DNA from: Yamagishiella unicocca
Taxonomy: Eukaryota; Chlorophyta; Chlorophyceae; Chlamydomonadales; Volvocaceae
DNA: 64,000 nt
Direction of reading: 5' to 3'
Assembly: GCA_003116995.1 (NCBI GenBank)
Contig: BDSL01000034.1
Location: 124,001 to 188,000 of the forward strand
A model generated the notes under the pieces. The model was not told the DNA's origin and did no database searches. It saw only the letters and a list, made by a program, of their open reading frames with translations. Positions 21,864-33,154 of the stretch are shown piece after piece. Positions within the stretch are counted from its first letter, which is position 1, and every line of letters begins with the position of its first letter. The translations under genes and the position numbers were made by a program.

Positions 21864-23994
21864 AGCATGCCAACATTGTAAGTTCCCTGAGTAGCCATTT
21901 CCTTGTTCCCCGTTTCCTCCCAAGCATAAGCACGTTCCAGGCCTTTGTTCCAGCCTCGCGATTTAGGGCAGAACAAGTGTTTTCCTTTGTGTGTTGTAGA
22001 AAATGGAAAACACCATGGGTTTCGGGTCATGTTACAGCAGGTTCAGTCGGGTAGAACACCCCACGGCCGCACTCGCAAAATGCATCCACCCCTCCAAAGA
22101 GCGAACACCCGAGCGGGGATTTGATGTGGGGGCCAATGCATGGGTGGGCCTCTTAAGGCGATGCAATGGACCCAGCCGGCCATGCTGCGGGGCCTGGAAT
22201 TGTGACCCCCATTCACCGGTTGCCGGTGGGCCGGGGTAGCTAGACGTCTGGTGTGGAAAACCAGCTTGCGCTGCCAAGTATGTTCCTGGGTTCGGCAGGC
22301 AGGGAGCAGTCACGTCCGAATCGTGTCACAGGCTCCCAGCATAGCTGGCGACGAGCATGCGCGTATATGAGCCGCATGGACGCCAGTAACCTTCACCGGT
22401 ACCACTTGCACTAGTTTACAATGGATGTCTGTCAGTAGGGTTTACTTACCTGGTTCCGGTCCGGTGGGCTTGGAAACCGAAGGTAGCTGTTTCAGCACCG
22501 CAGCAGAGGGAATCCGTCTATGGGATGGAGTCATCGTGTGACGGAATGGACTTGGGAGTCTACGTTTGGGCTGGCGCTTGGCATTACCCTACAGGCTACC
22601 GGCCCCTGGATTATCAGCGACCATGGTAGCCAGCAACGGGCGTATATAGCTGCAGGTACTTGTTGCGGGTGTGCGATCGCCCCTGATGAGTCACCCCTTG
22701 TGAGGCACGGACAGCAAGGGAACGTGTTCACCGGTTTGGTCCCTCCGGATTGCCGTGGCGCGTGCCCATATGCTGTTGTCACGATGTGGCCCGACTCGAA
22801 TGGCGACCGGCGGTCCCTAACAGGACACAGCAGTTGGTAAGCAGGCATTGCACGACAGAGGTGTCACATCTCATGAGTTGCGCAAGACGCCAGTCACGCA
22901 TGGGAAGACGGATCAGCTGCTGCTGCAGTTCGTCACCCCCCCCCAGTGCCCTAATCCAAACCAGAGGTGCATCAGGAGGCATAGAGCAGTGCACTGCACT
23001 TCCTGGCCAGCTCGCAGCAGGAAGTAACCACCGTCGTCCGTGCTCGCGCGCCAACATTCCGATGTTGCCATCCGCCTGCACGCATCACCGGATTGCACCT
23101 CGTCCACGCGCGCATGAAACACCCTGGGGCCTGCCATACGTGGAGCTCCACGCTCAGCAGCAGTGGACGCTCCCACGCAGACCCTCCCCGCGCCAAGACC
23201 CTCTCACAGAGAAGCAAGAGAACAACTTGTCCGACCACAGCGATGGTCACAATCCGCACAGCCTCCGACAAAATTGCCGACTGCTGCAGTGGACGCAGCA
23301 GCCATCAACCCACCCACCACCGACAAAACTCGCACTCCAAGCAGGGGAGCTTCAAAATCCTGGATGGTGCATTAGTAAAGGACCGCCACCATGCAATGTG
23401 CAACGACATGCACTCCAAAGGGGCTCGCCACCCACTGCCTTCCCTACATCCCAAAAGCAATGCCAGCTCCACACATGCACAATGCCGATGATGTATCGTC
23501 CGTCCCCGTTCCTTCGGGAGCCAACCACCGAGCCAACCACAAACACAATATGCTGCTGTGGATGGTTCCGATGACACCACAGTGCCGCATGGAAACCTCG
23601 ACCCCTTGCAAGGACGGTCGCACGCACGCCGCAGTTGCCCCTGCTGCGGCACCCCACGCTCCCACTCTTGGCGCGTCGTCATCGCCACCAGACTGCGCCA
23701 TATGACATACCGATATATGACGTACAACTGCAGCGTTGCAGCATACATAGCCTCAGCGAAAACGTTCTCAGTCGCTCTTCACTAGGCGAGCAATTCACCC
23801 CCTTGCAACTGCCGCGAAAGCCCATTACGGAGGCAGGTAAGTTAGAGAGGGAAGGCGTACAGGCGCGGCAGAGCACCGGGTGTTTCTCCAGCCGCAGTCG
23901 GGCCGCCAGCCAAGCCATCACCGCCACCGCTGCCACCCGGCCCCCTGTAACATACCACCCCGCCCATGTAACCGGGTCCTCTCGCCAGGCTCTC
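21864..23994. other. Convergent intergenic region between RPS3 and the branching enzyme
   Basis: Holds the RPS3 3' UTR, with a possible intron at about 21878-21999, and the branching enzyme 3' flank. GC content is lower than in the surrounding introns. Several open frames occur on both strands, but none shows conserved motifs or plausible splicing. Confidence 0.45.
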
Positions 23995-26900
23995 TTAGCG
24001 GCCGTAGTACGGGCCCAGGTCGCGCACCGCCAGGCCCGGGATGCCGTGCGGCTTACGGTCCGCATCCGGGTCCACCCAGCCGGCCGGGGCGTACACCACC
24101 ACCGTGCGGGAGGGGGCGTACACCTGACGGCGGGGTAGGGGGCCGGAGGGAGGGAGGGAGGGAGGCGGCAGGTGTGGGGGAGGCGCGGGCTGGCGGAGGG
24201 AGGAAGTCTACCGGTACTGTCCATGGCAGGGCATTCATAGCATCATGGAGGCGTGACGGGAGTAGGCGGAGTGGCAGGTTGTGCTGCTGGCAAGAAGCTG
24301 GGTGCTGCTAGCGGGCTGCAACACGACTGGTTGCTGAACACGGCTGGCTGGCGGAGGAGGGACAACCCCCGCCCCTGCGCTCCCTGACCCCTTCACGGAG
24401 CGAGCCGCCCTCCGGGCGCCCCTCTGCGCCCTCTGTCCCTCTGTCCCCTCCTGCCCCCTCCTGCTGCCCCTCTATCCCTGCTGCCCCTCTATCCCTGCTG
24501 CCCCTCTATCCCTGCTGCCCCGTCGTCCCTGCTGCCCTCTCTGTCGCTCCTGCCCCTTTGCCGTATGCCCCCTCTGCCCCTGCTGCTCCGCACCCACCAG
24601 GAAGGAGAAGGCCCGGCTGTCATGTGTGAGGGGGGTGGCCACGAAGGTGACTGCCGAGTCCTTGGTCACATTGCGGTAGCCACCGAACACCTCCTCATCG
24701 CTGCTGAGGACCACCTGGGAGGGGGGCGGCAGGGGGGCGGGGGTTGCAAGGAAAACCGCCGAGAGGCGGAGGGGGGGGAGCGCGCGAGTGAGCGGGTGGG
24801 CGGGCGGCCGGGAGAGTGGGTGAGGGAGGGACATGCGACTGCGTGAGAAGGGAGGCGAGTGGGCACTTGGAGGACTTGGGCGGTGCGATAGGTGGCCCCA
24901 ACTCGAATGATCGGCCTCGCAAATCGCCCTTTTGATCACCCCACCCCACCCCACCACGGGTCTTCCTCGAAACCCCACCACCGCAGTCTCTGCAAGTCAA
25001 TGCTGTTGGGGGCTGAACACTCTTTCGGCCCGCCCCAGAAGGCAGAGGCTGGCGTGAAGGCCTTATCCCTGCTCGTGCGCCGTACCTTGTACGGCCCGCT
25101 TGCGTTGCATCCCACGCGGTAGTCGGTGTACGAGCTGGTGGGATGGAAGTTGAACACGAACACCAGGTCGCCCCGCTCGCACACAATGATCTTGTCGGAG
25201 GAGTCGGAGCGCGAGATCCACGTGTGTGGGGCGCACTGGAAGCCGAAACCCTGAGGCGAGGAAGGGGGGGAGAAGGGCGGAAGGGGCGGGGAACGGGGTG
25301 TTTTGACACGAGAGCGCACCTGGATTCCCCACCGCCACCACCGTCCTCCCGCCTCCAAACAGGTTCCTCCATCCAGACTGCGTTTTCCGCCAAGCAGTAG
25401 CCTTTCCCCGTTCTTTCAACACAGCCGCCAGCGCATTGCGCCCCGCAGCGCTTTTCGGCCTCTCCCCGCATCGCAAGACCACAGCGCAAGCCCCACATCC
25501 CTGGAGAAGCCGCCTCCCGCGCCTCTCCTCCTTCCTCCTTCCCCTTGCCCCCCACCTTGTCCAGATGCAGCATGGCCCGGTCGAAGGCCGCGAGCCAGCG
25601 GTACTTGAGGTCCGGTGAGTCCGCCAGGTCCCAGCGCCGCCGGCACTTCTCCATGGAGCCGCCGTTGCCTGCCAGCAGCAGCAGCAGCAGGGGAGAGGAC
25701 GGGGCACCAGCACGTGGAGGAATGTTCCAAGCATGCTTGGGGAGCGGAAAACAGGCGCGGTGCGGTACCGAGGGATCGGGCGCTTCGAAAGGCAGTAGCC
25801 ACACCCACAAGGCAGTAGCCACACCCACAAGGTCTCCCCCACACCAAGCCCTAGAGGCTCCTCTTGGTACTTGCGGTACTTCCCGGCCTGCCTGGCCCCT
25901 TGGTTTACCCCCCCCACCAAACGGTTTTTATGCCACCCCTTCCTCGGCCGTTCACCAGCCATCTAGTTTCAGCCCTCCGCTTCCTCCCCTGTCGTGTCAC
26001 CGGGTGTCCTCGCCACACCCCCGCCTAATCCCGCCGTTGGCCGGGCTGCTGGGCTCACCTGGAATGAGGCGGCCGGTGGACGGGTCGTAGCTGTTGTCGC
26101 GGGGGAAGTCGATCCACTCGGGGTGCCCGAACTCGTTGCCTGGTGGGGACAGGAGGGGGGTCAGCGGCCGGGCACGAAGTAAGGAGCCGCAGTGGCTGTT
26201 GGGGGTTTTGAGGCGGATGAAGAGCGGTCGGCACCCGGCGAGCCCACAGCTCCCAAACACGCCGCACCGCACCCCAAAACCTTCGCCTCCCGCCAGCCTC
26301 CCACTCACAGAACGGGTTTCGTACTGACCCACGGGTCTTCCTCTCATACAACGCTCACCCATGAAGTTGAGGTACGACTCCCCCCCCAGCGCCAGCGTCA
26401 CCAGCCGGATCATCTTGTGCAGCGCGATGCCCCGGTCCACGACGGCGGAGGAGGGGCCCTTGCCGGGGACCGACTGGGGAGGGGGGCGGAGGGAGCGGCG
26501 AGGGAGAGCAAGGGGGCAGAGAGGGAGGGAGGGGAGCGTGTGGTGTGCCCTCGGGCGTCCAACGAAGGGAGTGAATGCCCACGTCGCACGCACGTCGTAA
26601 AACAGGGTGTGGACAGGGCGTAACAGCCAGTAGAAGTGACTGGTTGCATCCATGCCAATTGTGTCTTTGCGGGAGAGGAGCAAAAGGAGGACAGCCGGAG
26701 GCGGAGCGCAGGGGAGGGCGGGGGTAGGCCCGCAAGTCGCCGGCTGGATCCTGGATCCTTGGTCGTCGTACCATGCAGTCGTACATGTCCTTGTCCATTA
26801 GCCAGAACGCAATGGTCTTGTCGCCCACCAGCGCCTGGTCGTGGCTCTCGGCGTAGCTGACGCACGACTCAGCGTACCTGGGGGGCCCGCCGGGGGGGGG

Positions 26901-29900
26901 GGTGTGAGAGGAAGACCCGTGGGTCGGCACTGGCTAGGACATCGATTTGGAAAACAGCGGGCCGCCGGGCCGCCGCAAACAACAGTTTGCCTAGAGTCCG
27001 ACATGAGGATACTTGGCGACGACATTGCACCCCATGATCGCATACCTTGCCCCCATCCCTCACCACACCCTGCAGCTGCCTGCTGCACCCGACCCGCAGC
27101 ACCCCTCCCTGGCCCTAACCATCCAGCTGCCGCCGCGCGACCGCCAACCTCCTCCCTCTCCCCGCTCCCGTTTCCTATGTCGTGTAACCGGGTCTTCGCG
27201 CTATCCGCCCGCCCTCGCCGTCCCCGACCCACCGCCTGTTTGTGAGCGTGTGTGTGATGACCCCCATGTCCCAGGAGTAGTCGTCGTGGCTCTTGAGCAC
27301 CTCGATCCACTTGTCGGCGATGGCCATCTGCAGCCGGTAGTCGAATCCCACACCGCCCTCGTGCCAGGGCCGGCAGAAGGCGGGCATGCCGGACACGTCC
27401 TCGCCTGCAGCCAGACAGACAGACAGCCAGACAGACAGACAGATGAGCACGTGCAACAGGTGCGTGATTGGGGTGGTGTGCGGCCGGGGGTTGAAGCGGA
27501 GCGGGGCTTTGGGCGTGAGAGAAAGGGCCGAGTGCTGGCCAAGCCATTCTCATCTTCAAACTTTTCCTCTTCCAGGCCCGCTCACCCACTGTGATGCAGC
27601 TGGGGAACATGTCGTGCAGCAGGTTGTTGACCAGCATCAGGTACACCACCGCGTCCACGTCGGTGTTCATGCCGAAGTACTCCTCGTAGTTGCCTGGAAA
27701 AAATGGGTTGTCAGTTGTCAGTTGGGAGTTGGGGTTGCGTCCCCAGGAGCGCGCACCCCCCAGCGGTCAACAGCCGCCCAGATTGCGCCAGTCGCATGGG
27801 AGCCGGAGCGGCTGCAACAGCACTGCGTCAGCACAACCACCCCGTGGCCCTCCTGCCAGGGCCCGGCCCCTCGCATCTGCAACTCTTAACGGCAACCGCG
27901 CGAGGGCATCGGGGACCAGGGGTGGGTGCCTCGCCTGTGAAGGTGTACGACAGGCCGTGGTGCTGGTACATCATGGAGGTGACGCCGTCGAAGCGGAAGC
28001 CGTCGAACTTGAATTCGTCCATCCAGTAGCGGCAGTTGGACAGCAGGAAGCGCAGCGTCTCCCAGTTGCCTAGGGGTGGGGGTTTCGAGGAAGACCCGTG
28101 GATGCCAGAAAAAACCGTTTAGAACAGACGTGGGGGAAAGGTTGCAACAACTACTCGTTTACGCGACGTGAACAGTAGAGTTGGCGCAGTTGCCTAAAAG
28201 GGGGGGGGGCGATAGCACCCGGGGAGAGGTATCGAACGGCGGGAGTTACGCGCGTTTATATGTATGTGAATGCGGGGTTTCGGAGCCCAGCGAAATCGAC
28301 CCACCCAATCCCGTCCCGTCCACCTCCCTTCCCTCGCTCCCCAAAGTCGGTGCGCGGGCTTATTTGCTGCCCCCTCCGGACCCCCTAACGCACCGTAGTC
28401 GAAGCAGCGGCTGTCCCACATCCAGTGGTAGCCCCTGGTCCCCCCGTGGAAGTACATGGAGTCGGAGCCGTCGAACATGTTGATGCCATCGTTGGTGTTC
28501 TTGGAGGCGTGGCTGTGTACGATGTCCATCAGGACCTGTACGACACATGGAGCGAAGATAGGCGGGCGCGGAGGGTATAGGAATGCAGGAGAAGAAGGCG
28601 ATGTCAGGGCTGGGCGGAAGGAGGCGCAGGGGGAGGAAGGTTGCAGGGTTTTGGCACCTGCGCGGGAAGCGGGCGGCGCACGCAAGTGATCACGCCTCCC
28701 CCATCCGACCACTCCCACAAAACAACTTGGCTCCCTCCAACAGGCGAGCGCTCCCTGATCCACTTCCACTTCCACCCACTTCCCCCTCCCTCTGGCCCCC
28801 TCTCAACCCCCCCGCCCCGCACCCACCACCAGCCCCAGGCGGTGCGCCTCATCTATCAGCGCGCGGAGCTCCTCCGGGGTTCCGGAGCGGCTGCTGGGCT
28901 GCAAGGGCAGGACGGGGAAAGGGAGGGCGGAGGGGGGGCGGCGAGGGAGGGAGGAGACGGTCAAGAGCTCGGCATTCGGGAGCGGGTGGGGAAAGGACGC
29001 CGTTGCATCGGACACACTCCGTTGGTGCACTAAGCCCCATTGCTCAGAACGGAACCACTGCTCCACGAGCACACCCACTCGCCCGACCCAGCTGGCCGAC
29101 GACGACCCCGTACCAACCAACTAACCGCGAAGAAGTTCGTAACATGGTAGCCGAAGGACCCTGCGCGTGCGTTTGGGGAGGGGAGGTTGGTTGCATGTCA
29201 GCCGGGGAGAGGTTGGCCACATTAATTACGGGTGCCGTGATGTGCAGGGTCCAAAGAGCACCTGGCAGCCGTCGTCGTACCCCCCACAGGCAAGCAAGCA
29301 AGCGGAGCAAGGACACCAGCGCCTCTCTAGGGCCGCATCGCTGAGCCGGGCCTTCCCCTGGGCTCCTCCAGCACTACTCCTCACAGCATGCACCCCCAAA
29401 CGTTTCCTAGTCGGTTCCCCACTCCAGTGCCAACCCACGGGTCCTCCTCGCAGCCCTCCCCGCCCTGCCCCACCGTAGTACGCGTGCTCCTGGATGGCCA
29501 TGATCTGGATCGCGTTGTAGCCCAGAGAGCGGATGCGCGGCAGCATGTCCCGCCGGAACTCCAGGTAGCTGTTGACTTTGGGCTCCTGGCTGCTCATGCC
29601 CACGTGGCACTCGTAGATGCGCAGAGCCCGGGGCCTGAGTGGGCGGGTCCGGGTTGGTGGGCGGGTCCGGGTTGGCGGGCGAGCTGGGGCGATGTGGGGA
29701 ACTGAGGAGGCGCGGCTGAGTGGCTGGCCGGGGAGAGGGGACCGCCGTCACACGCCCCGGCGACCACCGCCGCCAGGGGCGTCCGCGCCTGCTCGCCTCC
29801 CTCCCCTCCCCTCCCCTCGCCTGCTCGCCTCCCTCCCCTCCCCTCGCCTGCTCGCCTCCCTCCCCTCCCCTCCCCTCTTCTCGCGCGTCCCCACCTGGGC

Positions 29901-32900
29901 GGCCGCGGGTACTTGAACACGTACTTCTTGTCGGAGGCAATCTCGCCCGGGGCGCCGACCTCCGGGGGCTCCCAGTGCACGCCTGGGGCGGGGCAGGAGG
30001 GGCAGCATGTGTGTGTGAGTGTGTGTGTGTGTATACATGTGAACCTGCCGCGAGTGCTGACCCAACAGACTTCACCGTAGTCAGGTTGGGCACCCAACTG
30101 CGCAAGCCTCGAGCAAGGCGGAGAGCGGCTTGCACTCTCCCCATCCCTCCCCACCCATCCACCTTTCCCCGGCCACCTTCTCCAACTCGAAGCGGCCCTC
30201 CGCGCGCCCTCCGAAACCGCCGCACCGTTGAATTGGATCTCGTTCCAAGCCTGCGTGGCCCACTTGATCCAGGCGGGGATCCGCTCCACCCACCGCCCGT
30301 CACCCGTCTCCAGCCGGCACTTGATCTTGGAGCGGTGCGGGACGGCGGGGTTGCCGTCGGGGCCGTCAGGCAGGAACAGCTCCCACACGCCGTAGGTGTT
30401 TTTGAAGGCCCAGTGCGCGTCCTTGGGCTGCCAGTCGTTGAAGTCGCCGATGAGCGCCAGGGCCTGGGGTGTGGGTTTGGGTTTGGGTTTGGGGGTAAAA
30501 GATCATGGGTGCGGGGGTAAAAGATAATGGGGGTGGGGGATGGGACAAGAGCACGTGCGTTGGTCGTATGAGGCAAAGCACTGGGAGGTGGGTCCCGGGG
30601 AGGTGGGTAAGAGCATGTGCATTGCACGTGATAGGGCGCGGAATCATGGGTGCGCATGTGCCGGGTGGAATGTGTCTGCTGGCAGATTACGCCAAAGGCT
30701 GGTCCGCAGAGGATGGTCCGCAGAGGATGCGCCGGAAACCTGTCAGCGCCCCACCGTATCCCACTCCCTGCTCTGCCAGTCCTGAAACCCGGACTTACCT
30801 CCGCCACCCATACCCGGAACCCCGCGCCCCCGTCGCAGCGCCCGCACCCCCCAACTCCGCCCTCCGGTTTGGTCGCATACCGGTACACACGTCGTTCGCT
30901 GCCCCGCACCGATCCACGGCTTTCGGTTCATGCTTGCCAGGTGACAAATGCGCGCTTCTGCTGACCCCCCCCGACAGGATGACTCCCGACCGGATTGCTC
31001 CCTCCCCCCCCCGCCCCCCCCCCGCCCTCGAACCCCCTCGAACCCCCGCCCCCACCTTGGCACCTGGCGCCCACTCGCGGTACCAGAGGCCCTTCCTGCC
31101 CAGGTGCTCGCCGCGGTTGATGCCGAAGCGGTTGTATGCTGCAGCAGGGAGGGAGGGCAGGAGGCGTTGCGAGGGAAGCACCAGGGAGGGAGGGCAGGGC
31201 GGACAGGCGGGCAGGCAGGCAGACACGGGCCGGTCCTAGTCGTCGGCTGGCACGTCAGGCAAGGAGACAGGTAACCGCAGGCGGTTGGTGGTTGCCGTGG
31301 TGTGTCGCCAGCGCATTTTCCAAAAGCCGGCTGGCCCGCCCTCAGCCCACTGCACTCACATTTCGTGAAGTTGTCCAGGCCGCCCTCGTTGTCGTTGATG
31401 GACTGCCGGATCTCCCGCAACCGCTGCCAGCGGTACTGCGGGCAAGGGATGGGGGGTGGCGAGAAGACCCGGTTATACGACATGGGAAACGGAGAGCAGA
31501 AACGTACTGGCGACTAGGTTTTCGGACACGCGGTTGGGTGCGCATGCGGGCAAGGGGGGAGAGCGTTGCAATGGCTGCGGGGGAGCGCTGTGGCAGTGCA
31601 GCGAAAGCTAACAGGGTATGGGCCGCAAGAGGGGAGTGGCACGGCCGGCCGCACCCCTCACGTCCTCACATCGAGCCCTGCTCTCGCCATCGCGATCGGC
31701 CGCCGCATCACAGCCCCCAGCCCCTGTCGCACCTCTCGCCCAGCCTCATACCGGCAGCCGCTCCTGCATCGCGGCCGCGGCATCACCCTCCTGGGCTCCG
31801 AAGCAAGCCCATTACGACCGCGCCCGCCCAGGCCGCCTGCGGGTCTCTGGCACTATCGCCTAGATCGCTGGCATCCCGGCCTTCGACCCCACCCCGCCGA
31901 CCACATCCTCCCATCGCGCGCCCCCACCCCCCTCCCGCGCCCCCACCCCCCTCCCGCGCCCCCACCTTGAAGTGATCGGCGAAGTTCCACAGCGCCGGGT
32001 CCCAGCTGAAGCACTCGGAGCCGTCGTGGCCCGGGATGGGGCTGATTTTGCCGTACTGCTCGCGGTATTCGTAGTTGTACGGCACCTGTTTTTTGCGCGG
32101 AGTTTGGCCGGGCCGGGGTGCAGGGCGCGAGGGGGTTTGCGATGTGGGTTGGGGTGCTGCAGGTGAGCACCCGGGGTTGCGGAGCGGGGCGGCTGAGCGG
32201 GCGGCGCCTTGGGGGCGGTGAGCGGGCTCGAGGGATTCCGCCTCCACCCTCCCCCCCTGGTGGAGAGGGACGGGGACCGGGACCGGGACCGGGACCGGGA
32301 CCGGAACGCGCGGTCCGCTCTCCCATAGCTCACCTACTCCCCCAGTTCTCCTGCTAGTGCCCAAAACCGGTTCTGCGAAACATTTCCGTCCGTCGCGTGG
32401 GGTCCTCGCTTCCTGTCGTCTCGCCGTAGCCGCTTTAGCTTAGCCGCCAAAGGTCATATTACGACCTTCGGCTTTAGTATCCCCAACCCAGTTCTCCAGC
32501 ATGCAATTCAAAACGCCTGTTCTAAACGGTTTTTTCTGGCATCCACGGGTCTCCCTCGACCCCCCCCCTGGTGGAGAGCGACCCTGTCGTCCAACTCCCA
32601 AGGGCGCGAGGTCGGATGCGAGAAGGGGCGAGGCCGCGGCGCCAGAGTGACCCGTGGGCCTCCCTGGAGCGGCATCTGGCGGCCGCTGGGCGCCGTACAA
32701 CGAGAGCGCCTCTGGCCTCACGCGTCCGCAGAACCCAGCACATCGCCACCCCGGCTGCTTCTCTCAGGTCTCACCTGCAGCCTGCATCATACCCCAGAAC
32801 CCGCGGCGCCTCCTGCCCATATGCCCGCCCCTCGCCTGGTTCCACGGCCACCCGTTCCGGGCCCCACAACCCAGAACCCACCTCCAGCTCGGGGCTCCAA

Positions 32901-33154
32901 AAGTCCTCTGGCATCGATGGCATGACTCCAGGCACGCTTTCCGGCGCGGGAATTGGCACCCCGGCGCTTCGCAGCTGCGCCTCTAGTTCAGCAACGGCAA
33001 CCCTTGCCTCAGCTACAGTCGTCTTAAGTAGCTTGTTTTCGTCCTGCAGGACCTCCAGAGCGCTTGCGGGGTCGGCGCTGAACGCATAGGGGGATGCCGC
33101 AGTGCGCACGGCTGGCCGGGTCGTGCCTGCGACACCATTGATCCCGTGCCGCAT
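23995..33154 (-). CDS. SBE: 1,4-alpha-glucan (starch) branching enzyme, 20 exons
   Basis: GH13 enzyme that makes alpha-1,6 branches in starch, expected in the plastid. Exons in gene order: 33154-32882, 32085-31966, 31435-31360, 31138-31056, 30463-30226, 29982-29895, 29634-29474, 29160-29126, 28898-28827, 28535-28394, 28069-27935, 27693-27586, 27404-27233, 26877-26772, 26473-26359, 26139-26059, 25668-25556, 25250-25086, 24714-24598 and 24123-23995. These give 842 residues with matching phases. The first exon encodes a Lys/Glu/Ala coiled coil ([18 protein letters not shown]). A CBM48-like module follows ([17 protein letters not shown]). Catalytic regions are DIVHSHAS (I), [12 protein letters not shown] with the nucleophile Asp (II), EDVSGMP (III) and [14 protein letters not shown] (IV), then [14 protein letters not shown]. 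The end is the all-beta domain ([12 protein letters not shown]). Exon 8 is only 35 nt. The intron after 27935 has a GC donor. The start at 33154 gives a short transit-like leader, and an upstream exon is possible. Confidence 0.95.
24472..24530. repeat. 17-bp tandem repeat in a branching enzyme intron
   Basis: CTGCCCCTCTATCCCTG is repeated about three times exactly, followed by diverged units (CCGTCGTCC). It lies in the intron 24124-24597, which is pyrimidine-rich on the plus strand. Confidence 0.85.
24738..24978. repeat. Inverted short repeat ends inside one branching enzyme intron
   Basis: GGGGTTGCAAGGAAAACCG at about 24741-24759 is near the acceptor of the intron 24715-25085. An inverted family-A end, CACGGGTCTTCCTCGAAACC, is at about 24955-24974. 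The two termini can pair and face outward toward the splice sites. Confidence 0.6.
25945..26015 (-). repeat. Dispersed intron repeat, family C (branching enzyme)
   Basis: On the gene strand it reads GGCGAGGACACCCGGTGACA, then a purine-rich block and CTGAAACTAGATGGCTGGTG, a diverged version of the family C order. The terminus is about 43 nt from the 5' splice site at 26058. Confidence 0.65.
26901..26960 (+). repeat. Dispersed intron repeat, family B (branching enzyme)
   Basis: GGTGTGAGAGGAAGACCCGT, then GGGTCGGCACTG. This is the family B signature also seen at 29396-29452, 54731-54795, 58997-59060 and 63761-63828. It lies 23 nt from the acceptor at 26878. The same intron has an inverted family C end (about 27166-27200) 32 nt from its donor. 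Confidence 0.75.
28080..28135 (+). repeat. Dispersed intron repeat, family A (branching enzyme)
   Basis: TTTCGAGGAAGACCCGTGGA, then TGCCAGAAAAAACCG and TTTAGAACAGACGT. The GGGGTTTCGAGG end is about 12 nt from the acceptor of the intron 28070-28393. Confidence 0.8.
29396..29452 (-). repeat. Dispersed intron repeat, family B (branching enzyme)
   Basis: Inverted on the plus strand: AAACGTTTCCTAGTCGG, then CAGTGCCAACCCACGGGTCC and TCCTCGC. Its GAGGAGGACCCGTGGG end faces the donor at 29473, about 21 nt away. Confidence 0.7.
29786..29880. repeat. Three imperfect CGCCTGCTCGCCTCCC units
   Basis: Units start at 29786, 29818 and 29845 and are mainly CCCTCCCCTCC, so the block is almost pure polypyrimidine on the plus strand and polypurine in the transcript. 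It lies in the branching enzyme intron 29635-29894, just inside the donor. Confidence 0.8.
31448..31548 (+). repeat. Dispersed intron repeat, family C (branching enzyme)
   Basis: GGCGAGAAGACCCGGTTATA, CGACATGGGAAACGGAG, GCAGAAACGTACTGGCGACTA, then TTTTCGGACACGCGG and GTGCGCATGC. This is one of the cleanest family C copies. The terminus is 12 nt from the acceptor at 31436. Confidence 0.85.
32314..32559 (-). repeat. Dispersed repeat, family A, near full-length copy (about 246 bp)
   Basis: Aligns end to end with 59435-59681 in an unrelated gene, with scattered substitutions only. Shared blocks include CGCTCTCCCATAGC, CAGTTCTCCTGCTAG, CCCAAAACCGGTTCTGCGAA, TTAGCCGCCAAAGGTCATAT, ACGACCTTCGGCTTT, ATCCCCAACCCAGTTCTCC and the family A end CATCCACGGGT. 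It has no open frame of note and no clear terminal inverted repeat of its own. It lies in the first branching enzyme intron (32086-32881). Confidence 0.88.

Noticed and set aside
30470..30500. TTTGGG-type repeat resembling a telomere
   Set aside because: Only about four units of GGGTTT without the A expected for green algal telomeres, and it is inside a branching enzyme intron.
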